This document shows positions 25,162-33,319 of a stretch of DNA of 64,000 nucleotides, piece by piece. Numbering within the stretch: the first letter of the stretch is position 1; each line of letters starts with the position of its first letter. Both the position numbers and the translations under genes were made by a program. Where the stretch lies: positions 62,001-126,000 of the forward strand of contig DWXE01000039.1 in assembly GCA_019119355.1 (NCBI GenBank), read 5' to 3'. The notes beneath the pieces are model-generated. The model did no database searches. It was not told the DNA's origin and saw nothing but the letters and a program-made list of their open reading frames with translations. The stretch is from Candidatus Eisenbergiella merdigallinarum (GTDB lineage Bacteria; Bacillota; Clostridia; Lachnospirales; Lachnospiraceae).

Positions 25162-26048
25162 CGTTTTCCTCCTGTTTCTCTCCGCATCCGTTCTTCCATT
25201 TCCCGCAGGTCCGCGCCCCGGTTCCATTCGGGGGCTTCCTTTCCCATGGCCCTGTATTTCGACGCCGCATGGTTGGCTACTGCGAAACAGTCCACCCGGA
25301 CCACGTTGTTCAGCTTTTCCATCAGCCTGCGTCGGGCCTCCATTTCCTCCGGCGCATCGTTGACTCCCGCTGCCAGCGGCATTCTTAAAATCACCGGCTT
25401 TTTTGCTTCCGACAGCCGGATCAGATTTTCCGCCGCAAGCCTTCCGTCTGCGCCCGTGTATCGGACCGCCCGCTTCGGATCCATGCACTTGACGTCCACC
25501 AGAAACAGGTCGATCATGGGGAGGAGGGGAAGGATTTCGGACCATTTTACCTGCAGGGATGTATCCATGCAGACGTTCAGCCCCCGGTCCCTGCACAGGG
25601 AAAGAAATTCCCCCAGAAAATCCGCCTGCATAAGCGGTTCCCCGCCGGAGCAGGTCACCCCTCCTTCCTTCCCGTAAAACTCCCGGTCCAAAAGCACCTG
25701 TTCCAAAAGTTCTCCCGATTCCACTCTCCGGCCGCAGACCGCCATGGCCTGTGCGGGGCAGCTCAGGGCGCATTCCTCCATCCTGTCGCAGGAGAGACAG
25801 GCGCTTACGTCTACCGTATGCCGCCCCCCTTCGAACCGGTGCGCCCCCTTTTTACAGACGGCCAGACAGCTCCCGCAGCCGATGCATTTCTGTTCGAAAT
25901 ACAGCATCTCCGGCGCAGCTTTTATGGTTTCCGGATTGTGGCACCAGGCGCAGGACAGGGGACAGCCCTTGAAAAAGACCGTCGTCCGGATCCCCGGCCC
26001 GTCGTGAATGCAAAACCTCTGGACTTCCGCGATCATCGCCTGTTTCAT
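25110..26048 (-). CDS. Glycyl radical enzyme activating protein (radical SAM)
   Basis: 312 residues. Radical SAM cluster Cys-x3-Cys-x2-Cys in GCPLSCAWCHNP, then a ferredoxin-like insert with two more [4Fe-4S] sites (CIGCGSCLAVC and CLSCDRMEECALSC) and the GGEPLMQ SAM-binding motif. This is the architecture of GRE activases other than PflA, which lack the ferredoxin insert only in PflA. It installs the glycyl radical on the enzyme encoded directly upstream (26045-28102), with which it overlaps by 4 bases. Anaerobic, oxygen-sensitive chemistry. Confidence 0.92.
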   Translation of the reverse strand: MKQAMIAEVQRFCIHDGPGIRTTVFFKGCPLSCAWCHNPETIKAAPEMLYFEQKCIGCGSCLAVCKKGAHRFEGGRHTVDVSACLSCDRMEECALSCPAQAMAVCGRRVESGELLEQVLLDREFYGKEGGVTCSGGEPLMQADFLGEFLSLCRDRGLNVCMDTSLQVKWSEILPLLPMIDLFLVDVKCMDPKRAVRYTGADGRLAAENLIRLSEAKKPVILRMPLAAGVNDAPEEMEARRRLMEKLNNVVRVDCFAVANHAASKYRAMGKEAPEWNRGADLREMEERMRRETGGKRWERPIFTERPEQDAGM

Positions 26049-28102
26049 CCGTTGTCCCCTCCGCCCATCCGGCCGATGATATGTTCCTGCAGCTCCCGGT
26101 CCAGCTCCACGAAACGGGCGTTGAACCCCCAGACCCGCACGATCAGATCCCTGTATTTCTCCGGCTCCTTCTGCGCCGCCCGCAGCGCCTTTTTATCGTA
26201 CATGGCCAGATTGAGCACCGGGACGTGGGCCCTGCGCGCTCCCTCCATCAGACGGTACAGTATTTCCTCCCGGTCCGCCCCCATTTCGAATCCGCCCTGA
26301 TCCAGCGTCAGCTGGAGGGGGGACGAGGCGTATCCGTCCCGCATGGGGAGCCTGGAAGCGGACTCCACGACGGCCGTAGGCCCCTTCTGCGCCGCCCCGG
26401 GCGTGGGACAGCAATGTTCGCCGATGGGATCCCGAAACCTCCTGCCGTCCGGGGTGGCCCCCACCGTGTTGGCGAAGATTCCGAAGTCGATGTTGTAGAG
26501 CCCGGGCCTCAGCGGCTTTGTTCCGCAAAATCCGTTCACCCTCCGGATAAAATGTTTTCCGATCTCCGCGGCCAGGCCGTCCGTCCTCTCATCCCCGTTC
26601 CCGAATTTCGGAACGTGTAAAAGCCTTTGCCGAAGGGCTTCCCAGCCCTGAAAATCGGCTGCCAGCGCGCGTTTGAGTTCCGCCGCCGTACACCATTTGC
26701 GCACAAAGACGCACTCCTCCACCGCCCGCAGGCTGTCCGCCGCCGTGGTGATGGTTCCGGACAGAAGCTGGTAGTTGGATACGTCGAATCCCCCTCCTCT
26801 CAGGGGATCCTTTCCCGTGACCGCGCTTCGCCAGAACGATCCTCCCACCAGAGGCGAGGTCACGGTATTCGTTTCATCCTCCTGCATCTTCTCCTCGATC
26901 CGCAAAAACTGCTGATCCAGCTGGAAATCCAGCTGACGGAAAAATGCGTTCAGAAACTCCTCAAAGCTCTTCATTTCCTCAAAAGCGCCGGACCGAAACC
27001 CTTTTACCAGAGAGGTCTTCGGCGTAAACAGGGGACCCTGCGCGCTGTTCTTCCGCATCCGCACCGGAACCACGCAGGGGTTTTCTTCCCCGTTAAACAG
27101 GGTCAGTTCCACCGTTTTCACCATCTCATGCTGCCAGAATACGATCCCGCTCTTCTGATCGATCACCGTCTCGGTACATCCGTCGTTGGCATAGCGGCAG
27201 GCGTCGACATGGGAAATCCCCGCCCGCTCCATGGCCAGAATGATATTTTCGTCGAAGTACAGGGTCGGCTGCCCCTTTCCCTTCGCCAGAAGGCGCACAC
27301 AGGCGCGGATCAGGGATTTCGGCGTATTTTCATGGATCCTGACGTTGAGGTGCGGTTCCGCGTCCCCCGCCCGCTCATAAGCTTCCAGAAAGATCCATGT
27401 CAGCTCGTTGGTCTGATCCTTCCCGGCTTCGTTCTGGCCGGAAAGCATCAGATTGCGCAGGGTGTCCCCTGCCCGGAGCCGGTTGAGATTCCGGTAAAAC
27501 CGCAGCACGGCTTCCATGGCCTCTTCCCGGTTCCAGCTCCCGGCCCTGCATTCCATGCGATAAAAGGGATAGAGGGTCTGATCCAGCCTCCCGATGCATC
27601 CTACCCCGAAGGGGCTTCGGGCCAGATACAAAAACCAGAACAGCTGAAGCCCTTCCTCAAAGGTAGCGGGCCTTTTTTCGGAAATCCGCCCGCAGATCCC
27701 TGCGATCCTTTGCAGGCTGTTTTTTCGGTTCGCATCCGCCTCCTGCTCCGCCAGCCGTTTTGCTTCCCGGGCATGGCGCAGGATCAGCCTTTGCACCGCC
27801 TTATAAACCGTGTGGATGCCCCGGCGGTAAGCCGCCGTTTCCTCCGTATCTTCGCTTCGTCTCCGCCCGGTCCATTTCAGGATTTCTCCGATCCCGTGGT
27901 ACAGGCACCCTGTTCCGAAGGGATAGTGGGCGTTGTCCGACTCCAGGATCAGCCTTACCGATTCCGCCCTTCCCCCCGGCAGGTAAAACCCTTCCGGAAC
28001 GCCTTCTCCCGAAATCCTGATTTCACAGCCGTCCAGCAGTTCTGCGTACGCCTGCGCGCACCGGTCTATGTTCTTCTCCTTTTCTCTTTCCATTTCCGTC
28101 AT
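26045..28102 (-). CDS. Glycyl radical enzyme (PFL-like) of unknown substrate
   Basis: 685 residues, about 100 shorter than typical members (750-850). Thiyl Cys309 in NDGCTET, with Glu311 two residues on: the Cys-x-Glu pattern of dehydratases and C-N, C-S or C-O lyases rather than the Cys-Cys of pyruvate formate-lyase. The glycyl radical site is Gly659 in RVWGFNARF. Other family blocks: GRLDQTLYPFY, GPTAVVESASRL and DSLRAVEECVF; HCCPTPG replaces the usual Ser-Pro loop. It is followed by its activase and two GH32-clan hydrolases and preceded by a sugar importer. That context suggests elimination on a sugar-derived polyol or anhydride; this is inference. Confidence 0.88.
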   Translation of the reverse strand: MTEMEREKEKNIDRCAQAYAELLDGCEIRISGEGVPEGFYLPGGRAESVRLILESDNAHYPFGTGCLYHGIGEILKWTGRRRSEDTEETAAYRRGIHTVYKAVQRLILRHAREAKRLAEQEADANRKNSLQRIAGICGRISEKRPATFEEGLQLFWFLYLARSPFGVGCIGRLDQTLYPFYRMECRAGSWNREEAMEAVLRFYRNLNRLRAGDTLRNLMLSGQNEAGKDQTNELTWIFLEAYERAGDAEPHLNVRIHENTPKSLIRACVRLLAKGKGQPTLYFDENIILAMERAGISHVDACRYANDGCTETVIDQKSGIVFWQHEMVKTVELTLFNGEENPCVVPVRMRKNSAQGPLFTPKTSLVKGFRSGAFEEMKSFEEFLNAFFRQLDFQLDQQFLRIEEKMQEDETNTVTSPLVGGSFWRSAVTGKDPLRGGGFDVSNYQLLSGTITTAADSLRAVEECVFVRKWCTAAELKRALAADFQGWEALRQRLLHVPKFGNGDERTDGLAAEIGKHFIRRVNGFCGTKPLRPGLYNIDFGIFANTVGATPDGRRFRDPIGEHCCPTPGAAQKGPTAVVESASRLPMRDGYASSPLQLTLDQGGFEMGADREEILYRLMEGARRAHVPVLNLAMYDKKALRAAQKEPEKYRDLIVRVWGFNARFVELDRELQEHIIGRMGGGDNG

Positions 28103-28139
28103 ATTCCTCCACCGCTGTCATGAAAACTGCAGGATGCCG

Positions 28140-28189
28140 AAGGGCCGCCGCACAAAACGCCCTCTTTTGACCTTTGCGCGGCAGCCCTT
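28140..28189. terminator. Hairpin between the binding-protein and glycyl radical enzyme genes
   Basis: AAGGGCCGCCGC (28140-28151) pairs with GCGGCAGCCCTT (28178-28189) with one mismatch and a 26-base loop. In the operon direction there is no strong T-run directly after it. It lies in the same place as the hairpin after the other binding-protein gene (12112-12143) and may stabilise the upstream message or reduce read-through. Confidence 0.45.
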
Positions 28190-28204
28190 CCGATTCCCTT
28201 TGCG

Positions 28205-29839
28205 TTATTTTGCCAGCGCTTTCTGATAACGGTCATAAGCTGCCTGCCATGCCGCTACCACTTCCGAAAGCCCCATGTTATCCAGATCCTGCAGGTACTG
28301 ATCCCACTCTTCTTCGATACCGCCGTCCCGAAGCCAGTGAGCGACCTTCTCTTCCGTCAGCGCTTTGATATCGCTGAGCTTGTCGTTGATCACTTCGATT
28401 TCTTCCGCCGTGTTGGTGACGGAAGGATAGTATTCCGTGCTGTCCACATACTGGAACCAGAAATCGTTCAGATCGTTCAGGCGTTCCTGCGCTCTGTCTT
28501 CCATGTAATAATAAGTCCCGTAGTCCTCAGCCAGCTGCTCCGTAGGCCCGAGAAGCTCGGATTTGGATTTCAGTTCGCCCGCGGTTTCGCCTTCCTGAAG
28601 CTCCCTCATGGAGTAGCAGCCGTTTTCATCGGGCTCCTCATCCCAGTAAACGCCGATGGGGCCGTAAATGGCCTGCATGCTGTTGATGGGATCATACATC
28701 TGATCCACCCATTTGAGCAGCAGTTCCGGATTTTTACACGCGTTGGTCACCGCAAAGCTGTTGTGGCTGGTGGTTCCCATTTCGTTCAGATTCACGCCGT
28801 AAGTCCCGTCAGGGCCTTCCAGGATCGGAAGATACTCATAGCTCTCCGCTCTCTCTTCCCCTACGACCTCCGGGATTTCCCACCAGACGAATACGCCCAG
28901 CCTGGGATCCTCTCCGTTGCCTTTCGCGATATACTGGCTGGAATCCTGGGAAAAGATCTCGATATCGATCAGCCCTTCTTCAAACCATTCGTGATAATAG
29001 GCGATGGCATTTTTGTACTCTTCCGTAGCCGCCTGATAATATACCTTACCGTCCTCGATGGCCCTGTGGTCGGCCTGATAATCCGTGCATCCGAAGGGCG
29101 CCAGCAGGGTGCCGATGCCCGCGCACCAGGATCCGTTCTTCTCCGGGAAAATGAAGGAGAGAGGGATTTCATCCGTGGGGTCCCCGTTGCCGTTTACGTC
29201 GTTCTCCTTAAACGCGACCAGGACGTCGTGCAGTTCGTCCACCGTGGTGGGCATTTCCATGTCTACCGCTTCCAGCCAGTCCGTGTTGATGGCCGTAAAC
29301 TGCGGGATCGCGCCGATGTAATACGTGTTTCCGTCGGAATACTGAAAGCCCATTTCGGAGATTCCGGGCAGCCCGTAGATGTGCCCGTCCGGCATGGTAC
29401 AGGTCGCCAGCATTTCCGGGCGCTTCTCCACGATCTTCATCAGGTTGGGCATGGTCTCCTCGTTGATGTAATCCTCCAGGGGAATGAGCAGGCCGTTGCC
29501 GCCGTAGGTCAAAAGCTCGTTGTCCGTCAGGGAAGCCGCCATCAGGGCGTCCGGAAGATCGCTGCCCGCGTTCAGGATCAGGTTCTTTTTCTCCGTCAGG
29601 GTATCTCCGGAAACGCAGTTCCATTCGATGGTCACTCCCATGGCCTCGTTCATCTGCTGCACCAGGGGCTTTTCGCTGTTATCCGGAGACAGGGCGCTGA
29701 TCCCCGCAAAAATGCTGAAGTTCGTCTGTTCTTCCCCCGAAGAAGCGCTGTCGCCTCCGTTGCCGCCGGAGCAGGCCGCTGCCGAAACCGCCATGACCGC
29801 CGCCAGTCCCAACGCCGTCATCCTCTTTAACTGTTTCAT
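28205..29839 (-). CDS. Extracellular sugar-binding lipoprotein (LplA/YtcQ type)
   Basis: 544 residues from the ATG at 29839, 6 bases after AAGGAGG; the ATG at 29866 lies before that site. Lipoprotein signal with lipobox SAAC, then Gly/Ser linker. The size (over 500) and pattern match LplA/YtcQ proteins that work with LplB/LplC permeases and bind complex oligosaccharides, often plant-derived. Third gene of the importer, followed by the glycyl radical and fructosidase genes. Confidence 0.9.
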   Translation of the reverse strand: MKQLKRMTALGLAAVMAVSAAACSGGNGGDSASSGEEQTNFSIFAGISALSPDNSEKPLVQQMNEAMGVTIEWNCVSGDTLTEKKNLILNAGSDLPDALMAASLTDNELLTYGGNGLLIPLEDYINEETMPNLMKIVEKRPEMLATCTMPDGHIYGLPGISEMGFQYSDGNTYYIGAIPQFTAINTDWLEAVDMEMPTTVDELHDVLVAFKENDVNGNGDPTDEIPLSFIFPEKNGSWCAGIGTLLAPFGCTDYQADHRAIEDGKVYYQAATEEYKNAIAYYHEWFEEGLIDIEIFSQDSSQYIAKGNGEDPRLGVFVWWEIPEVVGEERAESYEYLPILEGPDGTYGVNLNEMGTTSHNSFAVTNACKNPELLLKWVDQMYDPINSMQAIYGPIGVYWDEEPDENGCYSMRELQEGETAGELKSKSELLGPTEQLAEDYGTYYYMEDRAQERLNDLNDFWFQYVDSTEYYPSVTNTAEEIEVINDKLSDIKALTEEKVAHWLRDGGIEEEWDQYLQDLDNMGLSEVVAAWQAAYDRYQKALAK

Positions 29840-29908
29840 CTTTTTCCTCCTTTTCATCCGTTTCATTTTGATTCGCTGCTCGCGTTCCGTTTGTATTTTC
29901 AGAGCCGG

Positions 29909-30817
29909 TTATCCTTTTACGGCGCCGGCCATGAATCCTTTTTCAAAATATTTCTGCACGAACGGGTAGGCCACCAGCATGGGGACCGATCCCACCACGA
30001 TGGAAGCGCACTTGATCAGCTCCGTGATCTTATTGGCTTCCGCATAACCGCCGTCCATGTTCCCCATCATCGTCGCCGTTGCCTGGCTCTGGATCAGCAC
30101 CTGGCGCAGTGCAAGCTGCAGGGGATACTTCGCCTTTTCATTCATATAGATCAGGGCGGTGAACCAGTCGTTCCAGTACGCTACCATGGTGAAAATCACC
30201 ATGACGGCCAGAATGGGCTTTGCCAGAGGCAGGGCGATCTTCACGAAGGTCCTCAGATTGCTGCTGCCGTCGATGGCCGCCGCCTCGTACAGCTCCTCCG
30301 GAATGCTGCTTTCGAAAAACGTCCTTGCCACGATCACGTTGAACACCGCCACCCCGCCGGGCAAAATCAGCGCCCAGACGCTGTTGAGCATTCCCAGCTT
30401 GGAAACCACCAGATAGGTGGGGATCAGCCCGCCGTTGAAATACATGGTGAACACGTAAAAGACCATGATGGCTTTCCGGAAGGGCAGCGTCTTTTTGGAG
30501 ACGCAGTACCCGGTGGTGATGATCAGCGCCACGCTGATGACGGTTCCCAGAACCGTGTAGTAAATGCTGTTCAGATAGCCCGTGGCGATGGACTCCTCCC
30601 GAAAGACCCGGAAGTATCCTTCCAGCGTGATTTTGGAAGGGAGGAGGAACGTCTTCCCGCCGTATACCTCATAGGGATCCGAAATGGAAGCGATGAGGAC
30701 GTAGTACAGCGGATAGGCCACCACGACGATCAGCAGGATCAGGAGCGTATAATTGAAAATATCGAATACCTTGTCCGAAGAGATCTTCTTCGTTTTTGTG
30801 CTCATCGAGCCGCGCAT
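29909..30817 (-). CDS. ABC sugar importer permease, LplC/YtcP type
   Basis: 302 residues, start ATG at 30817 preceded by GGGGGGAGGG. Six helices, with the EAA loop ELYEAAAIDGSSNLRTFVKI and the C-terminal KYFEKGFMAGAVKG typical of the LplC group. Forms a channel with the LplB partner encoded 16 bases upstream. No ATPase gene in the operon, as usual for this group, which shares a general MsmX-type ATPase. Confidence 0.93.
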   Translation of the reverse strand: MRGSMSTKTKKISSDKVFDIFNYTLLILLIVVVAYPLYYVLIASISDPYEVYGGKTFLLPSKITLEGYFRVFREESIATGYLNSIYYTVLGTVISVALIITTGYCVSKKTLPFRKAIMVFYVFTMYFNGGLIPTYLVVSKLGMLNSVWALILPGGVAVFNVIVARTFFESSIPEELYEAAAIDGSSNLRTFVKIALPLAKPILAVMVIFTMVAYWNDWFTALIYMNEKAKYPLQLALRQVLIQSQATATMMGNMDGGYAEANKITELIKCASIVVGSVPMLVAYPFVQKYFEKGFMAGAVKG

Positions 30818-30833
30818 TGTTTTCCCTCCCCCC

Positions 30834-31784
30834 TTAAATAAAGCTCACGTTGGAAAGCTTTTTGCAGATCCGGTTCACCACCACCAGAAGCACGATGTTC
30901 ACCGCCGTGTTGAACAGCCCAACCGCGGTGGAAAAGCTGTACATGGCTTTCAGCATACCCTGTTCGTACACATAGGTGGCGATGATTTCGGAAGTTTCCT
31001 TGTTCAGGCTCGTCTGCAGCAGATACGCCTTTTCGAATCCCACGTTCATCAGGTTTCCGAACTGCATGATCAGCTGGATGACGATGACCGGAATCAGCTC
31101 CGGCACATCGATGTGTAAAATCCTCTGCCAGGTGCTGGCCCCGTCCACCCTGGCCGCTTCATGCAGGGAAGCGTCCACGCTGGAAAGGGTGGCCAGATAG
31201 ATGATGGTTCCCCATCCTGCGTCCTGCCAGATGCTGGAGGCGATGTAAATCGTCCGGAAGGCCGACGCGGAATCGATGAAGTTCACCGCTTCCTTCGCTC
31301 CGAAAGCCTGGGCGATCACGTTGATCAGCCCTCCGTAAGGGGAAAGGAAAATCCTCAGCATACCGCACAGGATCATGATGGAAATGAAGTGCGGCGCATA
31401 AATGATCGTCTGCGTGACCCTCTGGAACTTTTTGGACTTCACCTGATTGATGAGCAACGACAGGATGATGGGAATCGGAAAAGTCCATAAAATGCTGTAA
31501 AGGCTCAAAAGCACCGTATTCCGGATCATTCTCACGCTGTTATAGCTGTTGAAAAAGCGTTCGAACCATTTCAGCCCCACCCAGGGGCTCCCGAAAAATC
31601 CTTCCACCGCGTTGTAATCCCGAAACGCGATCTGTACGCCGTAAATCGGAACGTACTTGAAAATAATCGTCAGGATAATGCCGGGCAAAAGCAGAAGATA
31701 AAATTCCCAGTGCTTCATCATCTGCTTCGCCAGGCTCTTGTGAACCGGCACGGCCGCGGCCGTCGTTTTCCTTTTCACTGCCAT
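30834..31784 (-). CDS. ABC sugar importer permease, LplB type
   Basis: 316 residues from the ATG at 31784 (GGGAGGA 6 bases upstream; the ATG at 31799 is upstream of that site). Characteristic YLLLLPGIILTIIFKYVPIYG start of LplB proteins and the EAA loop LHEAARVDGASTWQRI. First gene of the fructosidase operon, read from the operator-controlled promoter at 31901-31929. Confidence 0.93.
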   Translation of the reverse strand: MAVKRKTTAAAVPVHKSLAKQMMKHWEFYLLLLPGIILTIIFKYVPIYGVQIAFRDYNAVEGFFGSPWVGLKWFERFFNSYNSVRMIRNTVLLSLYSILWTFPIPIILSLLINQVKSKKFQRVTQTIIYAPHFISIMILCGMLRIFLSPYGGLINVIAQAFGAKEAVNFIDSASAFRTIYIASSIWQDAGWGTIIYLATLSSVDASLHEAARVDGASTWQRILHIDVPELIPVIVIQLIMQFGNLMNVGFEKAYLLQTSLNKETSEIIATYVYEQGMLKAMYSFSTAVGLFNTAVNIVLLVVVNRICKKLSNVSFI

Positions 31785-31874
31785 CGCTCTTCCTCCCATC
31801 TCCCGTTCTGGTTTTCCATTTCCTGTGAATCCGTTTCTTTGTCTTTGCTTATTCGACTCTGTTTCTTCGTCTTG

Positions 31875-31929
31875 TGAAACGTTTCATATTTTATGATTTT
31901 ATTTTAGTCCCACGCTCCCCGTTCGTCAA
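31875..31929 (-). promoter_or_regulatory. Promoter and LacI-type operator of the importer/glycyl radical/fructosidase operon
   Basis: Minus strand -35 TTGACG (31929-31924), 17-base spacer, -10 TAAAAT (31906-31901). A perfect 12-base palindrome TGAAACGTTTCA (31875-31886) lies just past the expected start point, the classic roadblock position for a LacI-family repressor. Its sequence differs from the operators at 13639 and 13813, fitting a separate regulator, most likely the one encoded at 32136-33146. Confidence 0.75.
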
Positions 31930-32016
31930 GGATAAAATCCATATTTTTTGGTAAAAGAGTATATTTTATTACATTTATACAAAAATATCGCCGTCGTTTT
32001 ATCTGTTTTCACAGTA

Positions 32017-32028
32017 TATAACGTTTCA
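32017..32028 (+). promoter_or_regulatory. Second, imperfect operator in front of the LacI gene
   Basis: TATAACGTTTCA matches the palindrome at 31875-31886 at 10 of 12 positions. It lies in an AT-rich stretch that can serve as the promoter of the divergent lacI gene (TATATA-type -10 just downstream, only weak -35 candidates), so autoregulation is likely. The rest of the 31785-32135 gap is AT-rich and holds no gene. Confidence 0.55.
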
Positions 32029-32135
32029 TATATATGATATGATCCATGTATCAGCACAGGAGAATTTCTTTTCTCTGTTCAGAAGGGGATTTTTCGTATA
32101 AAATAGAACTATCATTCAGGAGGATCTTTCGAGCT

Positions 32136-33146
32136 ATGACGAAAAAAAATGCGCCCACCATGAAGGATGTGGCGAGAGAGGCAGGCGTGGCCCTGGGAAC
32201 GGTTTCAAAAGTCATCAACGGAATTCCCGTCAGCGAGGAATATCGCAGCCGCGTCCTGGACGCGATCCGGACTTTACATTATGAAGTGAATACCTATGCC
32301 AGGGGGCTCAAAACGCAGAAGACGAACCTCATCGCGCTGATCATTCCCAATACCATCAATCCCTTTTTCGCCTCCTTCGCGGATTATATCGAGGGGGCTC
32401 TGTACCAGAGAGGGCTCAAGCTGCTGCTGTGCTGCGCGGACGGAATCCCGGAAAAGGAAATCGCCTATCTCAATCTGGCGACCCAGAACAAGGTGGACGG
32501 AATCGTCGCCCTGACCTATTCCGACGTGGGAAAATACATCGCGAAGGATATCCCCATGGTGGTCTTCGACCGCTTTTTTGACAACCACATCATCCCGCGG
32601 GTGGCCTCCGACAATTTCGCCGGCGGTTGTATGGCGGTAGAAAAGCTCCTGGAGCTGGGCTGCACCCACCCCGTCTATATCCGCTTTCATTCCGTTTTTC
32701 CCGGAGAATCGGACAAGCGGATGGACGGTTATCTTCACGCCTGCAAAAAACACGGCCTCGAGCCGGATTATCTGAATATGGAGGACTGTCCGGAAATGCT
32801 GGATTACATGCGGGATTTTCTGGAGCGCCACAAAAGGGCCGACGGTTCTCTGACCTTCGACGGCGTCTTCGCCCATACCGATTACCACGGCTATCATTTT
32901 CTCAGGCTTCTGCGCGGCCAGGGATACCGGGTCCCGGAGGACGTACAGATCATCGGCTTCGACGGCATCCGCCAGTTCGGCGGGGAGCAGGAAGACCTCT
33001 TCGTCTCCTCCATCTGCCAGCCGGTGAAGCAGCTGGCGGAAAAGTGCGTGGAAATTCTGGTAGCCCCGGACCGTTCCATGGTTCCCAGCCTGACGCTGCT
33101 GCCCGTATCCTACCAGTATGGGGGAACCACGAAGCGGGAAGGATGA
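32136..33146 (+). CDS. LacI-family transcriptional regulator
   Basis: 336 residues from the ATG at 32136, preceded by CAGGAGGATC; an upstream open frame from 32046 has no ribosome site. Helix-turn-helix TMKDVAREAGVALGTVSKVING, hinge TYARGLKTQ and a sugar-sensing core ending in VSYQYGGTTKREG. It is transcribed away from the importer/glycyl radical/fructosidase operon and very probably represses it through the TGAAACGTTTCA site. Confidence 0.92.
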   Translation: MTKKNAPTMKDVAREAGVALGTVSKVINGIPVSEEYRSRVLDAIRTLHYEVNTYARGLKTQKTNLIALIIPNTINPFFASFADYIEGALYQRGLKLLLCCADGIPEKEIAYLNLATQNKVDGIVALTYSDVGKYIAKDIPMVVFDRFFDNHIIPRVASDNFAGGCMAVEKLLELGCTHPVYIRFHSVFPGESDKRMDGYLHACKKHGLEPDYLNMEDCPEMLDYMRDFLERHKRADGSLTFDGVFAHTDYHGYHFLRLLRGQGYRVPEDVQIIGFDGIRQFGGEQEDLFVSSICQPVKQLAEKCVEILVAPDRSMVPSLTLLPVSYQYGGTTKREG

Positions 33147-33186
33147 TGGGAAAGAGGCGGATCTGAAACGAATTTGTGCAAAACAA

Positions 33187-33264
33187 AAGAGTCGGTTTTC
33201 CGACTCTTCAACAGGAACGATGTTGGGGAGCAAATTCTGCGTGCAAAAGCCGAATTTGCTCCCC
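33187..33264. repeat. Two tandem perfect hairpins after the LacI gene
   Basis: AAGAGTCGG (33187-33195), TTTT loop, CCGACTCTT (33200-33208) is a 9-bp perfect hairpin. It is followed by a 13-bp perfect inverted repeat, GGGGAGCAAATTC (33225-33237) with GAATTTGCTCCCC (33252-33264). The first looks like a terminator for the LacI gene without a long T-tail. The second is longer than needed and ends in GGTATTGTTTT. The pair lies at the left edge of the AT-richer accessory stretch. Confidence 0.6.
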
Positions 33265-33319
33265 GGTATTGTTTTCCGGCAGCGTCCCTTCATGAAGGAT
33301 GCGATGACGGAAGTTTTTC

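Noticed and set aside
23731-25773. A 680-residue open frame for the GDVIP-type hydrolase
   Set aside because: The first 204 codons overlap the radical SAM gene in another frame and show no domain; AGGAGG precedes the ATG at 25161.
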